Shown here one piece after another: positions 24,705 to 33,910 of a stretch of 64,000 bases of DNA. Position 1 is the first letter of the stretch. Every line of letters starts with the position of its first letter. The position numbers and the translations under genes were made by a program. Under the pieces are notes generated by a model, which saw nothing but the letters and a program-made list of their open reading frames with translations, was not told the origin of the DNA and did no database searches. Origin of the DNA: CAVYUC01 sp963771595. GTDB taxonomy: Bacteria; Bacteroidota; Bacteroidia; Bacteroidales; Prolixibacteraceae. Location: assembly GCA_963771595.1 (NCBI GenBank), contig CAVYUC010000015.1, positions 1-64,000 of the forward strand. Reading direction: 5' to 3'.

Positions 24705-27352
24705 TGGCCGCAGGCCGGAGGGGTCTGGCCGCATCCTTGCCGGAACTTGAAAAACAATACGACACCCTGTGGACTGCAATTACCACAGCCGAAACCAACC
24801 TCTACTCCACTCCCGACCGGCACAATGCAACCAGTGATATTCAGGTTAAAGAACAAGCTCTCCACGAAGCCATTGAAAACTACCTTGACCATATGCCTCG
24901 GGTATTTGACCCGTTTGCCGGTGGTGGTGCGATACCATTGGAAGCGGCCCGCTTAGGTTGTCGTACTTTTGGTAACGACCTTAACCCCGTGGCACATATT
25001 ATCCAACGTGGTAGTGTTGAGTTCCCGCAGAAATATGGCAAATCAATAACGTACTCCAGGCAGGAGTTTTTAAAACATTATCCTATTTTTACTGAAATAG
25101 AGGATACAAATACCCTTGCCGAACCCAATTACAATTACAGCTTACAAAACACCATTGAAATTGATGGTTACGAAGATGCCCTCTCCAAAAAAGCAGAGAT
25201 ACAAAACAGGGAGTTTATACAAATTAAAAACCGACTTGCGTTTGATGTAGAATATTATGCCCGGCAAATGCTGGCAGGAGCTGAAAAAGAAATAGGACAA
25301 TATTACCCCGAAGTTAATGGCAAAAAACCGATAGCTTACTGTTGGGCGCACGTGGGAACCTGCTCCAATCCAAGTTGCAAGGCCGAAGTACCGCTTTTAA
25401 AACAGTTTTACCTTGTGAACAAACGCGGCAAAAAAGTGCACCTAAACCCAATTATTAATGGAACCGAAATTAATTTTGAAATAAAAACTGGGGAAATAGA
25501 CAGAGATGGTTGGCTGGTACGAGGAAACATGAACTGTCCGTGCTGTGGAAATACAACAGATATAAAAACACTTAAACAACAATTTAAAAAGGGCCTTACA
25601 AAAAAAAGATTGATTGCAGTAATTGAAGATGGTGAGAAAGACAAAAATTACAGACGTCCTGTTGAAAAAGAATTTTCTATAAAAATACCAGAGGAAACTG
25701 AAATGTTCAGACCTAAAGACAAAATGCAAGTTGGAAACAACCGAAATTTCAATACGCCTGGCTGGGGAGTTGATGATTATGGTCAAATGTTCTCAGACCG
25801 GCAGTTACTCGCCATGAAAAACTTCATTAATCAACTATCAATATTAAAACGACAATGGAATACGGAAAAAAAGGAATTAGATGATTACCAAAAGGCATTA
25901 ACAACTTATTTAGGGATTTGGCTGGATAGAATTGCTGTTATCAATACAACTTTTGGAAGGATCCATAATAAGAGAGAAACATTGGAACATCCTTTTGCTC
26001 GTCAGGCAATTCCAATGATGTTCGATTATCCTGAATCAAATCCTTTTTGCAATTCTGGGGGAAGTGCATCAAATCAATTGGATTGGGTAATAAGGTATAT
26101 TAATGAAGAAAATTCAACATTTCATGTCACATGCAACAATACTGCAAGTGGGGAGATAAATCAATTTAATAAGAAATATTTAAATTCAGTGGTTACGGAC
26201 CCGCCTTATTATGATGCGATTGCTTATGCCGATTTATCGGATTTCTTTTATGTTTGGTTAAAAAGAACCCTTGGAGATGTTTTTCCTCTAAATTTTGCAA
26301 CACCACAAACACCAAAAACCGAAGAGTGTACTGCCTTAAAACACCATCATCAAAATAATGATGATGAAGCTAAAAAACACTTTGAAAGCAAATTGCAGCA
26401 TATATTTTCTGCTATCGAACAACAAACCTCTGGTGTAGTAAGTATCATGTTTGCTCATCAAAGTACTGAAGCGTGGACAACTTTAGTTAATTCTATTCTT
26501 GGAGCAAATATGAATATAAATGGAAGCTGGCCTTTTGATTCAGAAATGGGAAATCGAATGATTGCAATGGATAAACTGGCATTGGCATCTTCTGTAACGG
26601 TTTCCTGTCGTCCAAATATACAGGAAGGATATATTGGTTTTAAAGAAGTCAAGAAGAATATTGAAAAGAGAGTAGCAAGTGAAGTTAAATTGCTGTATGA
26701 ATATGGTTTCCGCGGAGCCGATTTATTAACTGCTTGTTTTGGCCAGGCTGTTAGTGAATTTGGCCAGTACCAAACCGTAGAAAAAGCCGATGGAACAAAT
26801 GTAACTGTTGCTGAATTGTTAGAACTGGCACGTGATGCAGCATTTAATGCCATCATCAGCGATATTGATACCGATGAGGTAACCAAGTTTTACATTGGTT
26901 GGCTTAACCTGTTTGGATTCACACAAACCGAACACGACGATGTAATGCGTATCACGCAGATGGGGTTATCCATCGAAGTATCATTATTGCACCAACATCA
27001 CATTTTTGAGACTTCCGGCAATAAAGAGTGCCTTTCAGGATATATGGAGCGATGCAAGACAAACCAAAAATTGGGAACACAGGCCAACTCGTTTGCCATC
27101 GATAAAGTACACAGAGGAATGTCGCTGTTTCAGGGTGGTAATCGTGCAGCATTAACCGAGTTTCTCGCTACAGTTGCCCCATCTATGGATGCTCCTTTCT
27201 GGCGCATTTGTACTGCCCTGGCAGAAGTACTTCCCAACGGCTGCGACGACCATAAACAGTTAACCGGATTGCTGGCCAATAAAGAAAGCCTCATCCGCGA
27301 AGCACAGCGCCGTAAACAGGAAAAACCCGAACAAGGAAAATTAGAGATATGA
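24705..27352 (+). pseudogene. DUF1156 adenine-specific DNA methyltransferase, 3' part with catalytic domain
   Basis: About 880 codons follow the IS in the sense frame. They hold the AdoMet-binding motif FDPFAGGGAIPLEAARLG with NDLNPVAHII, a zinc-ribbon region with CSNPSCKAEVP and MNCPCCGNTTD, and the catalytic motif VVTDPPYYDAIAYADLSDFF (DPPY). The last part (SLFQGGNRAALTEFLATVAP) is the usual DUF1156 C-terminus. It has no start codon of its own apart from GTG at the IS boundary, so this half is probably not translated unless the IS supplies a signal. Both catalytic motifs are intact, which implies a recent break. Confidence 0.88.
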
Positions 27353-27363
27353 AATTATTGATA

Positions 27364-27492
27364 TTGCCGTTGGCTTCAGCCAACGGACAGCTAATGCAAC
27401 ACGAAAACCGGGCTTTAGCCCCATAAAACAAAAATGTGGCTAAAGCCATTTAAAATTAACATTATCAAACCGTTGGCTAAAGCCAACGGCAA
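27364..27492. repeat. REP/BIME-like cluster of palindromes
   Basis: Four hairpins in about 130 bp: CCGTTGGCT-TC-AGCCAACGG (27367-27386), GGGCTTTAGCCC (about 27410), GGCTAAAGCC (about 27437) and CCGTTGGCTAAAGCCAACGG (27470-27489). The outer ends TTGCCGTTGGCT and AGCCAACGGCAA also pair with each other. A related cluster lies at 56356-56450. Such GGCTAAAGCC-core repeats are widespread in Bacteroidota and probably spread by RAYT transposases. It sits between the methyltransferase and DUF499 genes. Confidence 0.75.
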
Positions 27493-27564
27493 TAAAAAAT
27501 AAAACAACTAAAGACTTAAGTCAGCGGCAAACTGAGATACAAAACAACATAAAATCAAATAACC

Positions 27565-30500
27565 ATGACTATAAATAAAACACAAACCAAACAACTGGGC
27601 GATGCATTACAGAGTTTTCTCGAAGCCATCCGTCTTTATATCATCGAAAAAATGAGCGTGAATTACCCGCAGGATTGGAGTTTAATTTTCGCTCAGAGTC
27701 TGAGTCCTTATCATAAAAAGTTTTGGGATGAAGGATTAATGGATGGAAAATCACCAAAGGAACTCATCGACTTTGGCCATTTAAAACAATTTGTAATCGA
27801 TAACAAGCAGTATTTTAAAGAGGAATTTAAACGACAAACCAACCTTGTTCCGTCATGGATGGAAGAAATTGCGAACACACGGAACGCCTGGGCGCATTCA
27901 CACGATATTGAGCTGGACGATGCCTTGCGTGCATTGGGGAATATTATTCGTATTCTTCAAACCATTCAAATGGATGAAATTGCTGAAAAGGTGAAAACTA
28001 TCCGGCTCGATTTTTATCCTGAAAAAATCAAAATCGTGGAAAAAGAGGTGCCATCGCAACCCCGAAAAATGGATTCACCCATTGTCGCGGCAAAGGGACC
28101 GTTACTTCCGTGGTTTATGAATATTCGCCCACACGAAGATATTGAACGCGGAAATCTGGATGAATCAGTTTTTGCTGCCAATCTTGGAGATGTTGCACTT
28201 AACCGTGGCCGCGATGTATATCTCGACCCGGAGAAATTTTTTCAGAAAACCTATTTCACGGCAGGATTAAAGAATGTAGCCAGGCAGGTTATTAAAGGAT
28301 TAAACGGAAACGAAGAAGCCGAAAACAGGGTAATTTCGTTACAAACCGGTTTTGGAGGTGGTAAAACCCACAGTTTAATTTCGTTATTCCATTTGGTTAA
28401 AGCTGGTAAAAAAGTAGTGGATTGGGAATTAACTTCCGATGTTATTGCCGAAATCGGTAAACCTAATTTTGATAATGCCAATGTTGCTGTTTTTACCAAT
28501 ACCACCAACGACCCAACACAAGGAAGAAAAGTTGATGGCGTTCATATAAAAACTATTTGGGGAGAACTTGCCTGGCAATTGGGTGGCAAAGAGGCCTATG
28601 AAATTATTCGTTTAAACGATGAAAGCCGAACTGCCCCAAAAGGATTGTTCCGAAAAGTACTTGAAAAAACAGCACCCAGCCTTGTTCTGGTTGATGAGTT
28701 GGCTGATTATTGTGTTGCGGCATCCGGTATAGAGGTAGGTTCACTAACTCTTTCAGACCAAACCATTTCGTTTATACAGGAATTGTCAGAAGCCATGGCA
28801 TCTGCCAATAATTGTGTTGCGGTTGTCACGCTTCCTGCCAGTCCGTTGGAAGTTGCCTCATCGGAGAATGGTGCAAAAATATTAATGAGTTTAAATAATC
28901 GTTTATCAAGGGTGGGAAAAGATACCAAACCAGTAGAAGGCGATGAAATATTTGAAGTTATCCGACGCAGGTTGTTTGAAGATTTGGGCGACCCGGCAGA
29001 AATTGAAAAAGTAGTAAATCACTATTACGATTTTTACAAAACCCTTGAATTTAATCACGAAATACCACAACACGCAGCTCGTTCAGCCTACAAAGATAGA
29101 ATCAGAAAAGCGTACCCTTTCCATCCTGAATTGATAGATGTATTCGAGAAAAAATGGGCAAGCCACAGCGATTTTCAACGAACAAGAGGAGTTTTAAGAA
29201 TGCTTGGTTCGGTAGTTGCCGATTTATGGAAACGGCAAAGTAGCCTGGCAGGTTCTCAGGGATTAATTCATACATCGGATATTAATCTGGGAAACGTTGA
29301 TGCAATTACTTCACAAATCAAAAAACTATGGGGGAACGGTTATGATGCGGTTATTTCTGCTGATGTGTCAGGTACAAATTCCAACGCATTTAAAATTGAC
29401 AATAACAAACAGGAATATAGACAGTTTGCCATTACACAAGGCGTTGCATCCACAATAATGTTGGGAACTTTTGGCAGCGATGTGGCTAAAAAAGGATTGG
29501 CCATTCAGGAAATAAAACTGATGGCATTAAAGCCGGATACATACAACCATAATTCCGTTAACGGAGCAATAGATGCATTGGAATCGGAAGCACATTACCT
29601 TCACTATTCGGATGTGGGCGATATTCGTCGGTTCTGGTTTCATTTAAGACCAAACATAAACATTCTGATTAATCAGGCAAAAGGAGATATTCAGAAAACA
29701 ACATTGGAACAGGAAATTATTAATCGGATTTCAAACCGGACAAAAGGATTTAATCTATTCACACCATTGGTGAATCCTTCTGATGATTTACCGGAACAAA
29801 CCCGTTTAACACTCGTTATTGCACATCCGTCATTACTCGTAAATGCCGATGAGGTAAACGGCAAACTAAAACCATATATTGAAAAAATCGCCAATAAAAA
29901 AGGCAATAGTGAGCGAATTTACCGGAACACTATCCTTTTCCTTGTCCCTACTGAAATTGGAATGAACCAGTTGCAGATTGATTTGCGGGAATTAATGGCC
30001 TGCAACAAAATCAGGTCCGATTATACAGGCCAACTTAGCCAGGAACAAAAGAAAGACATCAGCGATAAAATTATCGACCTGAATAAAAAGGTGGATAAAT
30101 CAATATCTATTGCATACTGTCTGGTAGTTAAAGCCGGAGCTATGGGCAAAATTGAAAAACTCCATATTAAACAATTCCGTGACACCATCGATGTTCAGTT
30201 TAATGCCAATATCCTTCAATTATTGAAAGACGAAGAATGGTTGCTGGATGGGTTGGGCTTTGGATTGTTACAATCAAACGGACTTATCCCAACCGTTGAC
30301 AATCCGATTAAGGTAAAAGACCTTTATGAAGCATTTCTTCGGTATAACGACAAACCAATGGTATCCGGAGTAAATGCTGTGCAAAACAGTGTTCTGCGTT
30401 TGTGTAACGGAAACCAGGTAGCCATTGCCACAGGTCAGCCTGGCAACTGGGGTAAAATAGTCCTCGGAGAAACACCTTTTGGTTTTGATGTTACTTCACC

Positions 30501-30861
30501 CGATTTCTGGCTGGTGGATAAATCGTTGTATAAAACACCAGAACCTGATTCTCCAGCACCTGTTCCTGAACCAACACCTTATCCTGGCCCTGGTGGAGAT
30601 AAACCAGATATTCCAGGAGAACCGGGTCCATCGGAAAGAAAGTTTAAATCAATTACGATATCTGGAAAGGTTGACATTGCGAATTATCACCAGGTATTTA
30701 CAAGTTTTATAAATCCACTAATGAATAACAATGTGGAAGTAACCATTACAGTGAAGGGCAAAAATACCAATGCAGCACCATTAACCGAGAATTGCAATCA
30801 ATACAAAATCACCAAAGAATCCGCCAGCCAGTTGGGATTAGATTTTGAGGTGGAAGAGTAA
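27565..30861 (+). CDS. DUF499 ATPase with N-terminal HEPN/Swt1-like domain, defence system
   Basis: A 1098-residue product. Residues 1 to about 150 form a helical domain with NTRNAWAHSHDIELDDALR, the R-x4-H motif of HEPN (Swt1-type) nuclease-like domains. The ATPase core has Walker A GFGGGKTHSLISLFHL near residue 262 and Walker B LVLVDELADYCVA near 374. The ATPase is followed by long helical parts, a proline-rich linker (VPEPTPYPGPGGDKPDIPG) and a small C-terminal domain that starts KSITISGKVDIANYHQVF. DUF499 ATPases usually stand beside DUF1156 methyltransferases and helicases. It probably couples ATP hydrolysis to recognition or restriction of unmodified DNA, with the HEPN part as a possible RNase. 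The frame is intact. Confidence 0.88.
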   Translation: MTINKTQTKQLGDALQSFLEAIRLYIIEKMSVNYPQDWSLIFAQSLSPYHKKFWDEGLMDGKSPKELIDFGHLKQFVIDNKQYFKEEFKRQTNLVPSWMEEIANTRNAWAHSHDIELDDALRALGNIIRILQTIQMDEIAEKVKTIRLDFYPEKIKIVEKEVPSQPRKMDSPIVAAKGPLLPWFMNIRPHEDIERGNLDESVFAANLGDVALNRGRDVYLDPEKFFQKTYFTAGLKNVARQVIKGLNGNEEAENRVISLQTGFGGGKTHSLISLFHLVKAGKKVVDWELTSDVIAEIGKPNFDNANVAVFTNTTNDPTQGRKVDGVHIKTIWGELAWQLGGKEAYEIIRLNDESRTAPKGLFRKVLEKTAPSLVLVDELADYCVAASGIEVGSLTLSDQTISFIQELSEAMASANNCVAVVTLPASPLEVASSENGAKILMSLNNRLSRVGKDTKPVEGDEIFEVIRRRLFEDLGDPAEIEKVVNHYYDFYKTLEFNHEIPQHAARSAYKDRIRKAYPFHPELIDVFEKKWASHSDFQRTRGVLRMLGSVVADLWKRQSSLAGSQGLIHTSDINLGNVDAITSQIKKLWGNGYDAVISADVSGTNSNAFKIDNNKQEYRQFAITQGVASTIMLGTFGSDVAKKGLAIQEIKLMALKPDTYNHNSVNGAIDALESEAHYLHYSDVGDIRRFWFHLRPNINILINQAKGDIQKTTLEQEIINRISNRTKGFNLFTPLVNPSDDLPEQTRLTLVIAHPSLLVNADEVNGKLKPYIEKIANKKGNSERIYRNTILFLVPTEIGMNQLQIDLRELMACNKIRSDYTGQLSQEQKKDISDKIIDLNKKVDKSISIAYCLVVKAGAMGKIEKLHIKQFRDTIDVQFNANILQLLKDEEWLLDGLGFGLLQSNGLIPTVDNPIKVKDLYEAFLRYNDKPMVSGVNAVQNSVLRLCNGNQVAIATGQPGNWGKIVLGETPFGFDVTSPDFWLVDKSLYKTPEPDSPAPVPEPTPYPGPGGDKPDIPGEPGPSERKFKSITISGKVDIANYHQVFTSFINPLMNNNVEVTITVKGKNTNAAPLTENCNQYKITKESASQLGLDFEVEE

Positions 30862-30935
30862 CTTAACATCATGTCAATTCCTTTAATAATCAGTTAAAGT
30901 AATATATAACAAAACAAATACTAAAAAACAGATAT

Positions 30936-32058
30936 ATGGCTATTGCAAAAAAATCCGACTCATATTACGCATTGCAGAAATATATTGCTACCCATAATAG
31001 TCAGCACGCAATTCTTAAAAAACTTGATCAACTCATACAAGATGAAGGCGGTTTATTTAAGGATGATCCATATTCTCAAGAATTTAGGGAGCTTTCGTTA
31101 CTTTTTCGGATTGATATGTTAATCGAATGGAAAAGATATACAGAAGCATTAGCCTGGCTCTGTCTGGAAACTGATTTGAATCCAACTAATATTGATGCGC
31201 TGGCTATGAAAGAACTATTAAAAAAACAGTTACATTTTATAAAGGTGGAGAATCACATTTCCAGTCCAGAACACTTTAAATAATCCTGTTTTTAACTGGG
31301 GCAATGTTGCCGGAATGCGCAGGGTGAAGGCAATAATTGAGCGAGATGTACTTTTACCACTAAAAGAACGCGAAGTTTATAGAAATTTCAATGTTTCTAT
31401 TCCTAATGGTTTATTGCTATATGGACCTCCCGGCTGCGGTAAAACTTTCATTGTGAAACAAATTGCACGACTACTTCAATTCAAATATCTTGAAGTTTCA
31501 CCTTCTTCAGTTGCAAGCACTTATGTCCACGGCACACAGGAGAAAGTAAAAAAAATGTTTGATGAGGCTGCAAAAAACAAACCAGTATTACTTTTCATTG
31601 ATGAGCTCGAGGCATTTGTGCCCAATCGTTCAGGTGCAGACGTAAGTCATCATTACAAGGCAGAAGTAAACGAATTGTTGGTGCAATTGAATAACGCCCA
31701 CCAAAAAGGTGTTTTTGTGGTAGGTGCAACCAATCACTTAAATATGATTGATGATGCTGTAAAACGTCCCGGACGCTTTGATAAGAAAGTTTTTGTTGGC
31801 CCTCCTGATTTGGAAGCGCGGATTGATGCTTTTAAAGTCCATCTGAAACAAAAACCCCATAACATTACAAAGTGGCTGTATATTGGAGAAGAAACCGAAA
31901 ATTATACATTCGCCGAAATTCAGTACATGGTAGAAGAGACAGCCCGTATTGTAGCTGGTGCAAAAAAACAATTTATTGACCTGAATGATTTAATGAAGGT
32001 AATTATGCAGAATCCACCGGAATTAACAGATGAAAAACTTCAAGATATTTTTAATTAA
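30936..32058 (+). pseudogene. Cdc48/FtsH-like AAA+ ATPase with N-terminal helical domain, frameshifted
   Basis: The first frame (30936-31283) is a helical, TPR-like N-domain ending ENHISSPEHFK. The second (31315-32058) is an AAA+ domain with Walker A LLLYGPPGCGKTFIVKQ, Walker B PVLLFIDELEAFVPNRSG and the second region of homology GATNHLNMIDDAVKRPGRFD. Between the two, the second frame reads NTLNNPVFNWGNVAGM without a start, the usual lead-in to an AAA module (W-x-x-x-A-G). The natural product is therefore one protein of about 370 residues broken by a single-base shift near 31260-31283. Two separate genes, the second starting at ATG 31315, is the alternative. It is the last ATPase of the defence operon. 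Confidence 0.65.
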
Positions 32059-32066
32059 TCGATTAA

Positions 32067-32183
32067 ATGGAAATTGAAATTAAAACAGATTCCATTTATG
32101 TTGAAGATTTTTCAGAAATTGAATATGATGAAAATCACCTCTTAAAATTAACACTGATAGGGAAAACTATTGTGCCTTTTTAA
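32067..32183 (+). pseudogene. Short open frame (38 aa), probably the truncated 5' end of a further operon gene
   Basis: ATG 8 bp after the AAA gene opens 38 codons (MEIEIKTDSIYVEDFSEIEY ... LKLTLIGKTIVPF) and stops at 32181-32183, inside the 3' end of the convergent integrase gene. The acidic N-terminal sequence looks natural, but the ending is set by the integrase junction. It may be the stub of a gene lost when the integrase end was joined. Confidence 0.35.
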
Positions 32184-33540
32184 TGAGCTTAGTTTCAAAA
32201 TCAACCACACTTCGGGTTTCCTTTAAATTTTTTCGCAATGCATCCGGATCTTCATTAATATATTTACGTAATGTTTTAAAATCGGTATGTTGAGTAATGT
32301 CCATTACCTGAGGGATTGGCATTTTTGCAACATTAAGTAACAGCGATACACACGTTCGTCTTCCAGTATGCATTGTAATAAACCGATGAAGAGGTTGTTC
32401 AGTGATTATCTTTTCAACTCCCTTCATTCTCTCAATAGATACTAATCTATTCAGTTTAGCTTCTTCGGCAGCATCTTTTATATAGTCATTAAATTTTTGA
32501 TTACTTATTACAGGAAGTTTATAATTATACTTTTTTAATATGTCCAATGCCGGAGCAATATATCCGAGAAAAGGAACAGTTGTTTTTTTCCCTGTTTTTT
32601 CGGCAATAAAAATCCAGGAATCATCAATAACATCTTCTTTTTTGAAATTCGCTATGTCGCCCCATCGCTGACCAGTAAATGCAGCAAAACAAAATAAATC
32701 GCGTACCTGATCAAGTTTTTTGTTGTCGGAAAAGTCATGTTCATAGAATTTTTTCAATTCGGAAAAATCGAGTGTGACAATTTCCTGTTTTGGTTTTCGG
32801 CTTGAAGAAAAATCGGTTTTTTGAAATTCTCTGTTTTTGTGAAAGCCTCTTTCCAAAGACCATTTCATAAAGTTTTTTAGGTTTTCAATGTATTTTGAAA
32901 CTGTGTCATTTAAATATCCTTTTTTGCCTGTTTTGGGATTCTTAACTTCGAACAATAGATAGTTTTTGTATGCATCATAAAAATTGAGATCGATCTGAGA
33001 AAAGGTAAGATTTCGGTAATTTTTTTTTGCCTTAGAGAACTTCTCAAGGGATTTTTTTAATGTTTTGTATTTTTGAATTGTGCGAGAAGAAACCTTAGTT
33101 TTATTTCCTTCAATGTATTTTTCCATTACATCAAAAATGCCAGTGCCTTCTTCGAAGTCCGGATTCTGATCTGACTTAACAAAAGTGGTTATCTTTTCTT
33201 TAATAGAATTAAAAGTTATATCAGGAGTTTGGCTGATTAATTTGTTGTAGTAATCGGTTGCATTTTTGCCCAGTAAATCTAACCGATCATTAAATTCATA
33301 GCTGCCGGTAAGATTTGTTTTTTTTCGCTGTTTTTTGAAATCCCACTCCCTGGCACTAACCTTTAAATCTGTTTTACATTTAAACCGATGTTTCCTGTCA
33401 TATCCAAAATGAAGCAGTACTGGCGTATCATCAGGATTTAAATATCGGTCAATACGATCCCCTTTTTTCTTTAGTCCCTTTACTTTTTCTGAGCTGCCCT
33501 TCTTAAATGGTTCCCGAAGTACAAAATTAATGTTAGCCAT
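32167..33540 (-). CDS. Tyrosine site-specific integrase (Bacteroidota type)
   Basis: A 457-residue recombinase with an N-terminal arm-binding domain (TPVLLHFGYDRKHRFKCKTD, KVSAREWDFKKQRKK), a SAM-like core-binding domain (YKTLKKSLEKFSKAKKNYRN) and a catalytic domain with AAFTGQRWGDIANF (first Arg), HTGRRTCVSLLL (H-x-x-R) and TQHTDFKTLRKYI (His and the Tyr nucleophile). This is the family that inserts conjugative transposons and mobilisable elements in Bacteroidota. It is the right-hand gene of the island and reads toward the defence operon; the attachment site would lie just upstream of its start, at about 33.6-33.75 kb. Confidence 0.93.
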   Translation of the reverse strand: MANINFVLREPFKKGSSEKVKGLKKKGDRIDRYLNPDDTPVLLHFGYDRKHRFKCKTDLKVSAREWDFKKQRKKTNLTGSYEFNDRLDLLGKNATDYYNKLISQTPDITFNSIKEKITTFVKSDQNPDFEEGTGIFDVMEKYIEGNKTKVSSRTIQKYKTLKKSLEKFSKAKKNYRNLTFSQIDLNFYDAYKNYLLFEVKNPKTGKKGYLNDTVSKYIENLKNFMKWSLERGFHKNREFQKTDFSSSRKPKQEIVTLDFSELKKFYEHDFSDNKKLDQVRDLFCFAAFTGQRWGDIANFKKEDVIDDSWIFIAEKTGKKTTVPFLGYIAPALDILKKYNYKLPVISNQKFNDYIKDAAEEAKLNRLVSIERMKGVEKIITEQPLHRFITMHTGRRTCVSLLLNVAKMPIPQVMDITQHTDFKTLRKYINEDPDALRKNLKETRSVVDFETKLIKKAQ

Positions 33541-33698
33541 ATTTTACTTTTAAATTTTGAGACACATATGGGACACAATGTCTTAATCCTATTTGTCTTT
33601 ATTTTCTCCAAAGATAAAAAAACAATTTATATATCACTATTAATCAGTTACATGTTTTTTCATAGAAGGTAAAATAAATAAAAAGAAATTAATTAAAA

Positions 33699-33717
33699 GT
33701 AGCGCTGCTCCCGCTAC
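33699..33717. other. Candidate attachment-site hairpin next to the integrase
   Basis: GTAGCG-CTGCTCC-CGCTAC: a perfect 6-bp stem with a 7-base loop, 159 bp upstream of the integrase start. CTGCTCCCGCTACA resembles a tRNA 3' end, but no tRNA body is present. Integrases of this kind often use tRNA 3' ends, so this may be the attachment remnant. I found no matching copy at the left end (11.1-11.8 kb), so the call is tentative. Confidence 0.3.
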
Positions 33718-33721
33718 AAGC

Positions 33722-33753
33722 AAAAGGAGAGTTGAAAATTCAGCTCTCCTTTT
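33722..33753. terminator. Strong hairpin with U-run
   Basis: AAAAGGAGAGTTGAA pairs with TTCAGCTCTCCTTTT (15 bp with one G-T wobble) and ends in a T-run on the plus strand. No complete gene lies directly upstream, so it probably belonged to the RNA gene or operon lost from this site. Confidence 0.65.
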
Positions 33754-33766
33754 CTAGTTTTTAGTT

Positions 33767-33910
33767 ATGCGTTTTTTTGTTTATATAATTTATGCGGAAA
33801 AATATAACAAGATTTATATTGGAATGACCACTAAACCTGAAAAACGTTTGTTTCTTTTTCGGAAGAACGGTTCAATGAATTCTTTGGTCGAACAAACGAG
33901 CAGGTTTTAA
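33767..33910 (+). pseudogene. GIY-YIG endonuclease fragment
   Basis: The first 27 codons give VYIIYAEKYNKIYIGMTTKP, the GIY-YIG nuclease core (V-Y-I ... Y-I-G-x-T/S), after which the frame runs into sequence of the neighbouring HAD gene and stops at 33910. Single-domain GIY-YIG proteins of Bacteroidota have 80-100 residues, so about two thirds are missing. The break point is near 33845. Confidence 0.75.

Noticed and set aside
27364..27492. CRISPR array from the repeated GGCTAAAGCC units
   Set aside because: Units are palindromic, of unequal length and not separated by regular spacers; they fit REP elements.
33640..33760. A complete tRNA or tmRNA next to the integrase
   Set aside because: Only a short 3'-end-like sequence and a hairpin are present; no cloverleaf can be formed.
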